From assembly GCA_011037195.1 (NCBI GenBank), contig JAAEAF010001974.1:120733-184732 (forward strand): a stretch of 64,000 bases of DNA, in the 5' to 3' direction. Position 1 is the stretch's first letter; each line of letters opens with the position of its first letter. The DNA comes from Triatoma infestans. Lineage: Eukaryota; Arthropoda; Insecta; Hemiptera; Reduviidae. The position numbers and the translations under genes are program-made. The notes below the pieces were generated by a model. It was given only the letters and a program-made list of their open reading frames with translations. It was not told the origin of the DNA and searched no databases. Of the stretch, positions 42,719 to 53,700 are shown piece by piece.

Positions 42719-43148
42719 GACGATGGATGAAAATCAGAAACTGTCAGGAATAAAAGGAACTTGCATGCTACAACGGATAAAATACCAGATGTTATCCAGC
42801 ATTGCGGACCCATCCATTTATTCAATAACTGTTTTCTTGTTTTTCCAAACAATTGGTTATCATTTCCAGGATATCTCGATACAACAATATCATGAACTTA
42901 TAATAACAGTTCTTCTCTAACAAAATTGCTCTCTACACTTCAACAACACTTTTCCATCTTAAATAATTCTTTAGTGATATATAAGCTTATATCTATTAAA
43001 TTTTGCGCGAAATGCTGGATTCAAATAAGAGCAATCTCATGCATAATCGTTTATTGTTCCTCTTCGACCTAATATACACATATTTAGTCTACTATAAGGA
43101 CAAAATTCTTAAATTTTCTTAAAACACTAGGCTCACATCTTAATTTAT
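42719..43148. other. Intergenic; motif shared with the 11.8-12.8 kb element
   Basis: GCATGCTACAACGGATAAAATACCAGATGTTATCC at 42764-42798 resembles the possible TIRs at 11826 and 12850. No genes. Confidence 0.4.
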
Positions 43149-43476
43149 AATTTAAATGATTGAAAACAATTATTTACTTCATTATTTTCAAATTATTATA
43201 ATTATATCAATAATACAATGAACTGCATAAATTAGTTTTTTAAATAGAACAGTTTAATGAAATTGTTTATAATTTATTCTTAAAAATTTAACTTGGGATC
43301 ACAGATTTTATAAGTTTTTCTTTTCTTATAATCAATCAATAAAACCTGATCTTATTAAAATTCAAATCTAATTATTTGCGGAATATACATTTGTAACAAA
43401 CTTTATATTTTATTACATTATCAGTTTTTTTGAAAATGTTTTAAATGCATAAAATTATTTTAATTATTTCTTGATA

Positions 43477-43655
43477 TTAAGTATATTTCGTATTTCTATG
43501 AGCTATTTTTACATTTAGCCTTTCTTTTATTCCTGTAACTAAACCTGTTGGTAGAAATGACAGCTTATTCGGTGTATCTGCTGTTTTTATTAATTTATAC
43601 TTGGAAAGAATGGTTATTATGCCAGTTTTTACTTGTAACAAGCCAAATCGCATAC
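43477..43655 (-). CDS. CYP6: CYP6-C exon 4 (C-terminus)
   Basis: 179 bp after TTTGTAG; GT ATG CGA TTT gives MRFGLLQVKTGI. Stop TAA at 43477-43479; AATAAA at 43409-43414 (minus), 63 nt further. Confidence 0.85.
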
Positions 43656-46600
43656 CTACAAATAAAGAAAGCGGAATTAATTAATTAATTATGTTGCCAG
43701 GGGCCCTTATGGCTATGCGCTTTCTAAAACCGTAAGTTGCTTCTTATAATCATACAATACTTTAGTTGTAAATCTGGGCTTATACATTCTCAAAAATTGG
43801 TTCATTATACTTAATCATTCAACTAATTCATTTTCATGCTAACTGCTATTTTATCTAAGGTAGGAAGTAGATAATTTCCAAGCTTATAATAGAATAACTT
43901 TTTGTAATATTATTATTTCCAAAATTTAGGCAGTCTCTAGAAATCATCCAAATTTGTACTGCAAGAATTCACACAAACTAATTCAATTTTTGGAGATTTT
44001 TCCAAGGTAACATTACATATTTCTTTAGGAAAGATTATATCTCTACTGAAAATATTATTTCCTCGAATATTACAATCATGTAACATTGGTACACTCCGAA
44101 TAATATTAAATTTATTGCTTCAGAATATAATAAATCATTTTTTCCCACATACCTATACAGTTTCTAGGTCCTTCTCCAAAGGGGAGATAAGCATATGGTG
44201 GAATAGATGACTTATTTTCAGGTGAAAATCTCTCTGGCAAAAACTTCTCAGGTTCAGGAAAATATTTTGGATCATGATGCAAAGCATAGACTGGTATAAC
44301 AACTCTTGTACCTTCATCAACAACCAGACCAGTATCCGGAATTTTGTATTGCTGTGTACATATTCTAGTTAAGAACGCTAATGTAGGATATTTGCGCATA
44401 GTTTCTGAAAGAAATAAAAATTAACAAATAATAATATACTTAAATGAAAAAGTGAATAATATATTTATTCTAGTGAACTTGACTATTCCATTTTAAATTG
44501 TGTTGAGAAAGTTATATTAGTATAAATCAGTTTGGCGAATTAACTCTCGAATTAAATTTGGCTTTTAATATAAAATATAACTTCAGCGATATTTTCTAGC
44601 CTGCTTCTTCTTGTGGTCATCGATCGGTTTCGGGCGTTTGCCTATCATCAGGATATTCTTTGTCAAACAGTGTAATAACATAGACTTGCAATGAGAAAAT
44701 TCAGTTGATACACTGTTATTGCAAATATTGCTATGAATACAGAATTGATAATAAAAATATTGATAATATTATATGAGAAAATATCATAATTAATTCATAT
44801 ATAACATAACTTTTTTTTTTAAATCTATGTCGCGTCGACATCTATGGTCGTTTACGCCCCTAGCCTGCTCAATACACTGCCGGCAATCTTACAAACAACA
44901 CTGTCCATCACCAGACTGTAAGCTGTAGAGGCTCCAGGGTAGGGATCTCCTCGTTGCTAGTCCAAACCCTACCACTGAGATATCCATCCAAATTTTTAGC
45001 ATTCAAACAGTTATTTAGCATTACATTCAGTTATTATAAAACATTAAATACATTATATTTAATATTTTTATAACTAAATTTTAAAAAAAATCTATGACAT
45101 TTGTAATTTCTATTCTTAATTGTTTGAAAATTGGTATTTGTGTTTTTTCTGGATTTAAGAAGGTTGGAGATTTCTTTTATTAAGGAGATTTTGGAGACAG
45201 CTTTAATAAGCAAACTGCATTGAAGACAGTATTGACACAATTACTCTTATCAAAATTGTTGAGGAAAATTTCGATTAATTATTTGGAAACTGGCAATTCT
45301 TTATTGAAGATATTAAAAATCTTTTCTAAGTTGGTTCCCTTAAAAGCACAATTAGGACTTTGTTGTTTTTTAAGAAACTGCCCTTTTTAGGTAAAAAACA
45401 CAAATCATCATCAGTGACGCGGATTCTGGCCTCCCTTAGAATAGATCGCCAGTTGTTTCTGCCGCTGAAAATTTCCTCCAGTTCCCGACATTAAGTAGGC
45501 TGGCGCATCACTCCCTACGCCATCAACCCAACGCAGGTTTGGCTTTCCTTCTTTAAATGTTCCAAACAGCTGCTCATCTAAAATCTCTCTTGGGATATTG
45601 TAATGGAATCAGATATTGGATGTTCTGATCCCACCGCTGCCACCAGATGTAATGGAATCAGATATTAGATGTAATGGAATCGTTTGATGTGTGATTCCTG
45701 GAGTAGCAGATGTCTTGAAGAGGGCGGAAGTTAGTTTGAGAGATTTGGAAGTTAGTGCTCGAATTATTAAACGGTTTTTTATATAAAAATAAACTGTATT
45801 TTAACAATAATTTAAACGTGATAAATGGTAACTAATAACTATAATAAAATACTTAATAATAAATAGAAGATAAATAGCTGATAATTTAGAATGGTTAAAA
45901 TAACGAACTAAAGTGCACAACTACGAGAATGATAAGTTGAATATAACTGTGAATTGCCGCTCGTGTATAGTTTGGTCGTAGATGATATAATAATAATCCT
46001 TTCGTCGTATATCATAGGGTTTGTATATACTGTTGTTCACACTCACACCAAGATATCTGTCTTAGTGTGCAGCCTTGTGCGACCTTCTTAGTTTTCTGAC
46101 CTTATTTAGTGGCCATACTTATCGCGGTGCCTGCCTTTGAGGTGAGAATTGAGAAAAGGCTTTGTGTTTGTTTGGTTGACCGCGGCTGTCGGCGGCCAAC
46201 AGTGTTACTGTTTTCACCCTTTGTTGATTATTTCTTTGGCGTACTTTGCCGATGTCAATGACTTTGCCATGTCATTACAATATCCAGTGGATCCAATCTG
46301 GCGACATGTCTTTCTTCTAAACAGGTACTCAGTACAGCGTTCTTTCTGCGCCTTCCTTCATCAAAAATCGTGCTATATACCTTAGAAGAATCTTCCTTTC
46401 AAATCTGACAAAAGCCATTATCGATTTTGTAACAGTCCATCATTCAGACACTCACGTAACAACTGGTCAGATGAGCGTTTTATAAATTCTTACTTTTGCA
46501 AATCGCGAAAGCTTGCGGCTATAATTATTCATATACTACTACTACTAATAATAATAATAATAATTTACACAATTTATTATAATATACACAATTTACATGA

Positions 46601-47680
46601 AAAATTCATAAGTATGAAAAAAAGACCTAATAGCCCACATTCTCATGGTCAGCTGACCGTCTGAGGAGTTGCCATTCTACAAAGTGTGTAAATTAAAACT
46701 TATTTCAAAAATAAAAAAGTAAACAAAATACTGATAACAATAGTAAAACATAAATAAAAGTCTACTTCTAGTAAATAAACTAATACTTCATGTTAATGTG
46801 AAAGAAAATAACAAAACAAAAAAGTAATTAATAAACAAAAATTAATATGTACTTTTTGCTCTAAATAACTAGAAATTAAATTCTTGAATCAAGGAGTACC
46901 TATACTGTCAGGCGGATTTACAATAATTAACAAGTCTACGCCAATCCTTGCCATTAGATTCTTTATAAGTTAATTTATTTTTATTACGATACAGAACCAT
47001 AAACTCTGCTAGTATCGGGCATATCGCAATGAAATGGTAAACATCTTCATTTTCCCGCCTGTTACAGAGAGAACACAATTTTATGGCTTCACCGAGGTGG
47101 TACCTATTTAAATATAGCAACTCTCCTCTTACTTTTAATATCCAGATTGACTATCAATGTTATGAATAAAATTATTTTTTTCTAAATATAATTATTCATA
47201 TAATAATAATGCTTTATATAATTGCACAAAATAACACCAATATCAAAATAAAAAATTAAAGAATAAAAACATGGATCCATTAGACCAAATCAGTTAATAG
47301 AAACCACTTACCTAGTATTACTTGCTCCAAATAAGTCATTTCTTGAATTGCTTGGTATGTTATCTGACCGTTATGTTTTTGTAATACTTCATCTATTTCT
47401 GAACTTAATTTATTTTGAATTCCTTCATTCATTGACAATTCAAAGAGGCAATATGATAGTACAGAGGATGATGTTTCGTAACCAGCCACAAAGAAAACAA
47501 AGCACTGAGCGGTCATTAGATCTATGTCCAATTCTGAAAGTTATCACACATAATGTGATTAAATTTCAATAAAACATAATAATAAATTTCATGGAAAACT
47601 ATAAATATGATTAATAATATCATGTTCAGTTTCTAAGGGCTTTCATGGACCTACATTAAAGTGGAATATTAAAACGGAAT

Positions 47681-47711
<31 letters not shown>

Positions 47712-50700
47712 GTTGGCTAACCAAGCAATGGTTAGCCCCAAAACGGTTATGTCACTACAACAATACTAGCAAAAATATACATAAAATACATTTAAAAAAA
47801 CATAAGCATATCCTTAATAATTAAAATATTATTTAAACCATGTAACCGACATTTGGAAATGAACATCACCAGGTACTTTGTTAATAGCTTGAACTGCGTA
47901 ATTTGCAGGAAGGTACATGGAATGGAATGGCAGCAAGTAGCTCCGGACAATCAATATCACTATTCAGAAGCTTCTTCAAAAACAGCAAATCAGCTAGCAA
48001 TCTTCTAATCCCCAGAGAATTAAAGTTAGTGCCAATGAAGGAAAACTTCATGTAACAAGCTGTAACAAAACCGGATTTAGGGGCCTAAATCAAGTCTAAT
48101 TTCCTGTGGGGACAAAGTCGGTGTTACCCATCATCCTGATGATTAGTGGGAAGCTACAGTTAAAAGCGCCCTAGGTTGTAAAGCCCGGAGTTAAACGGCG
48201 AGGGAACTGCGGAGCACGCACGCCTATTCAAATCGCCGCCTTGTAATCCTAGGCCCTTCATGGGCTGTTGCGCCTTAGAGGGGTAAGTAAGTCTAATGAT
48301 ATCCCTTTTGCAATATGGTCTCCATATCATAGAAGCATATTCAATCATGCTTCTAACAAATAAATTGCATCCAGTACCGCCTGCTTTGGGATCACTGAGA
48401 TTAAGAGTGTGCTCTAAAACATGCCCAAAGTTGTACAAGCCTTTCTACAGATCTGTGAGTCAATATGACTCATGAACGGTAGGTCATGGCTCAACTCCTA
48501 AGTCCGCTCACGCTACCCATTCGAGCAACTGGTTGTTAGAAATTAAATTATTTTTCCGATTAAAAGAAATGCATTGTTATTAATATTAAGTTCTATGCCA
48601 TTACCACTGCACCAGTCGGAAATAGTGTCTAAGGTTTGCTGTAGCTTAGATAGTCGGTCAAAGATAGAACCTTTGAAAATCTTTCAGGTCGTCAACAAAT
48701 GTAAGAACTTCAGTGTCAGAGTTGTGATTTAAATAAAATTGATGGGGATTCATTTGTATACAGCGAATACGAAGTTTAAAGAAAGTCGTTGAGGCGTTTT
48801 CAGAAAATTGCCGAAAACTGAAAAAAATTAATTATTTAGTAAAGTCGGACTTTCGGTTCGTGGATGTTGCTTGAAAACTTCGTGACAAAAGCAGTGGTAT
48901 TACCTAATCAGAGTACTAATTCTGAAATACCTGGGATTTGTCGGTTTTGAGATATGTATTTTATTTACGAACAAAAACAGACCCTGTGCTAAACACATCT
49001 TTTTCTTACTCACTAGACTTCAAACTATGTATTTCCGCTAAGAAATTAATTTCGATATATATATTTTTGTTTTTAATTTAAGGCACACAACATCGACAGT
49101 CATTGACGCCCGGGGCCTTCTCGGTCCTCTGCCGGCCACCGATACTGTTCTCTCGTTACAGACAATACTGTCCATCACGGACATTCTTCCCTCTTGCCTG
49201 TTCCCTTTCGGTACTAAAGGTTCTTTTAAGACCGTTCCTATCCATTCGGATATACCAGTCCCCCCGTCCAAGCACGGAGTCGTTTTGCAAGAGAAGGATG
49301 TCACTACCACGAGAGGCTGGAGTGCAAGGCCTCCCGGGCACTCCCCCGCTTGGCCCCACAAGGAGGCAGGTTCGGTTGTACGCCGAACCAGCGCGTGGAG
49401 ACCAACAGTTGTTGGCCGCCACTTCCAGATCGTAGAGAAGGCTAACTTTACTTTAGCTCTGGTGAGCCGCACCCCCTAGCGAAGGGCACTTCCGTCGTCG
49501 GCAGCGACGGCAAGAGTATTAATTTATATTGCGGTATACCCACCCTCTCAGCTCATATCCCGAAGGACAGCGGAGCTATTGGTTAACCAACGGCCACTAC
49601 GAATCCGACCTCAATTGCAAGCAATTGGGCTTGGGATGTCCATCACGGACAGTGAGCTCCTATGAAGAGAAAATCTAAGAGCAGCACTGCTGGATTCGAG
49701 CTCGGCACCAACGCGTTGCTAGTCCCGCGCGCTACCACTGATCTAATCCCTTCCCTTAGATTCAAAAATTTGACACGATCGCAATACTTCCTCTTACCAG
49801 GTGTTGCGTCGTCTTGCCAGATTGTGTTCGTATTGGTAACTTCCATGCGCGCCCGCGTCGTCCGGCCAGACATCCTGTTTCTTCCCTTTTTATTCTCTCC
49901 CGCCAATTCTCTGGAGCGTTCGCGCCTTCTCTCGCGTCTCCGGATGTTGGTTCCCCTCCACAGCCACCCCCTTTTTCCTGGTTATTCATTCCTTTTCTTC
50001 ACTTGTGGTTTGGCTCGCTTCACGTGCGTATATTGTATTTGTTCTCTGCGTCATCATTTACTGCCTCATTATAAAATTTCACCGCCTCCACGGGTGTATT
50101 GCGTTTACAACACAGGTCTTTCATCTCTGCCTCCAATCAGCTTCCGAGAGTTCTTATTCGCAACAACGAACGCACGCTTCCGTACCGCTTCATTCACCAA
50201 TTACCTTTCTCGCAACTTCCTTTCATACACACCCATACACGAACATATTTATACATATACACATCCTCCTTTATACCCTTTTACGCTTCCTAGTGTCTTT
50301 CACAGCTTCTCCGGCTCACCATACGCTTCTCATTCATCATAACCGCATCTTCAAGGTAAGCCAATTAAAGCTTTATTGCCTTTGTTAACTTTCATAATTG
50401 CGTGCTTCATTAAGCCCTCTAACGCTTCCGAGTTCATGCCTACGCTTGTACATTTTGGTCTTCCGGGCCAAATTATATTGCATTATAATTGTAGTTTGTG
50501 TTGCTACTTAAATTTCACTTTTGCATCAAACAATGGCACCCAAGAAAGAAAAGGTGTACCACTCCTGCACCCAAACGATGTTCGATCGTCTTTGCAAAAG
50601 CGTCACCGCTGCCCTGCATCACCACTTAGCCTTCTGAAAAGAAGGGAAGGAACTGCGTTCCCTCAAATAATTTGCGTCTTTACACAAGATTGTTGACGCT

Positions 50701-53700
50701 GACTTCGCGGGGTTTTTAAGCCTCATCGAGGTCTTCCTCGAGGCTGGCCAACCCCCTGAGGGCCTTTCCGAACAGTACGTGTTGGACGAAACCCAACAAG
50801 TACGAGCTCTGCATCAACAAATTGTCTGCACATACGCCGAAGCTGAGCTTCCCCCCACGCCACCTCCCACCGTTGAAACGCACATTCCTGCGTCCCGTCT
50901 CCCAACAATCCCAGTCCCACTCTTCGAGGGAATTACCAACACTGAATGTATTTTAAAGATACCTTCACCGCTCTCGTGATTGACCAACCAGACTTGTCCG
51001 ACGTGGACATGCTTCCATTACCTGCTTAGCGCTCTCGGAGGTAGCGCTAAGGCCACTATCACTCATATCCCCGTTAGCCAGGGGCAATTCCAGAACGCTT
51101 GGGATGCATTATGCCTCGCGTACGACAATAAGAGGCAACTGGCTGGATTGCTTCTGGAACAGCTGCTCCCCGCATCACCGCCACCCTCATCCCCATCTGT
51201 GGCCTCCTTGGAACAAATGCTGTCCAAATCCATACTAGTGCCGAAGCACTCTTCGATGTCCGAGCACCAAACGTAGCCTCATTTATGGCCTTTTCACTGC
51301 TCGTGCGTCAATTACACCAAGAAACTCGAAAACAATTCGAGTTAGCAGACACCGGCGTGGAATTCCCCACCGTCACCCACTTTAAGAAGTTCGTGCTTAA
51401 CTCTTTAAACGCCCTCAAACTCACTCCGCGTCGCGCGAACTCGAGGCGCCTCTCAAGGTCACGAGCGACAGCTCCCCCATCCAAGCCTTCTCGTACGCCG
51501 CCTCCTCGCTCACCCACGCACGCGCCCATTGCGCCAACTCCCTCTTCCTGTCGTACAGTGTACACTGCCTCCCAGCATCACAACCCAAAGGTCCCTACAC
51601 TTGTGAATATTGTCAGGGGGCAATCCAATACGCCAGTATTTAGGATTCAAGGCCTAATCCGTCAGGGAACGGCGTAAATACGTCGCTCTGGCCCAACTAT
51701 GTCGCAATTACCTTTCGGCAAAACATGGCCTCCGACCTCTGAGCCTGCTGATCCACGCAGCATTGCCACTTTTGTGAAGAACGTCACCACACATTGGCGC
51801 ATCTATCCTCACGGCCTGTTTCTCCTCAAGGAGCCGCGGCTTCCCCCCTATTACCGCCAGAATAGTAAGCACCAACCCGTATCGCCTCTCAACCTTCTTC
51901 ACCGTTTCCCGCATCTTCTAAAACCTCGATCTGAGTCACCCTCCCACAGAATCAACTGGGCTGACTGCCCTTCTCCTTATCGCTCTCCCTCTCCACCTTC
52001 GCGGAGGGACGACGCTTCTCAACCCACTTCCCGCGGGCGGGCGCACCCGCACTCGAGTTCCCCCGCTTGACGCGGATTGACACCTCTTCTCTCAGTGCTG
52101 CTCCAATAATACCAAGCCCTTTAACGCATCCGTCCTGATGCCTACTGCGGTAGTCCATCTGTTTCATACGCGTCATCACTTCGTCACCCGTGCCCTTCTT
52201 GATTCTGGGAGCCACCAAACTATTATTACCCGGGCATGTGCCCAGCGACACGTCTGCCATTACAACCCACAAACATTCAGCTTCTCATCTTGGGCTTCAC
52301 CACCCCTATGCCCTCCCAGTATTGCGCTACTTTCAAACTCATGCATCCAGAAGATCCTCCAATCTGCTTGTTCACGCCATGGTACTTGACAGCATCATAC
52401 CCCACACATCCTGCTTGCCATTCAAAGGGGATTGGCCTCATCTTCGTCAATTTAACCTTGCTGACATGACATTTAACCAACCACGACATCCTCCCAAGCC
52501 TGCTTCTTCCTGGAAGAGTTCCTCGTACTCCACGCGCACCCGCTGCGTTTAGTATATGGCCCTGAGGGTGGTATATGGCCCCTATCAACCAGCTTCATAG
52601 CCAAAACGGGTTCGATTCTCAGCTTACGAGCGCTTACCTTCCGTTCCTCGGTCACAACCACCTACTTCTCTCGCTCCTCAGAAATCTCCACCATCTCCTC
52701 CACTTTGATTGAGAGGACGGTGGCACCTGCACTTTTGTCCGAGGAGGCTCCCACCTTGTGTACCGCTTCTCCGCACATACTTTCGCCGCTTCCCCTACAC
52801 GAGGAGAAGGAGGAAGAACTCACTCAAATCGTACGCCGCTTCTGGGAGATTGACAAGGTCCCTGAAAACTTACCGACTTCATCCGCGATTACTTGCCCTC
52901 CCCCTCCTATATTCCGTACTGCATCCCTCATCATGAGGTTTAAATGTCCGGATGACCCTCCTACCAAACTGCGAGTAGTTTTTAACGCGTCCTACGCGTC
53001 TTCCAATGGCCGCTCTCTAAATGATCTGCTTTTCACTGGCCCCAAGCTTCTGCTTCGCTTTCGACTGCACCGCATCGTCTTCACCGCCGATATCAGGCAG
53101 ATGTATCGCCAAATCCTCATTTTGCCTGAGCATCGGGATTACCAACGCATCGTCTGGCGCTTCTCCGAACAGAAACCTCTTCAGTCTTTCAGACTTTATA
53201 CAGTGACTTATGGCGTTTCATAGGCATCCTATCTGGCACTTTGCACCATTCGACAACTCGCCCTTGATGAAGGGGATAAGTTTCCCCATGCAAAATCACG
53301 CTTCTCCATGAAGTATACGTCGACGATCTCCTTACTGGCGCTGCATCTGTTGCAGAAGCCCAAGTCCTGCGCACGCAGCTCCAAGAGCTTCTCATGGCGG
53401 GCGGATTTGAACTCCGCAAGTGGGCTTCTAATTGCCCAGCACTTCTGCAGAATCTCCCCGCAGATCACTGCCGTCCCTCTACTTCTGATGACTCGTTGTC
53501 CCTTGACCGCGATCCCATTCTGAAACTTCTCGGCTTGGGCTGGAACCTGCTTCCGATAATTTCTTGTATGCTGTGCGCATGTCCGAGGCGGCGTACACTA
53601 AACGCACCATCCTTAGCCAAATGGCTCGTATATTCGATCTTTTGAGGTGGTTGACTCCGGTCACCTTCAAGGCTAAACTATTCTTTCGTCATCTGTGTCG

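Larger units (their letters stand above)
43149..44990. repeat. Segmental duplication unit (C copy)
   Basis: Collinear and nearly identical with 62157-63995: the 3' flank, exon 4, a 497-bp intron 3, exon 3, a Penelope remnant and SINE in intron 2. Homology starts at TTTATAATTTAAATGATTG. Confidence 0.8.

Noticed and set aside
49038..50388. Many long overlapping frames on both strands suggesting genes
   Set aside because: They lie in the split SINE, its GC-rich insert and the BEL-2 leader; no protein family fits and frames on both strands are equally long.
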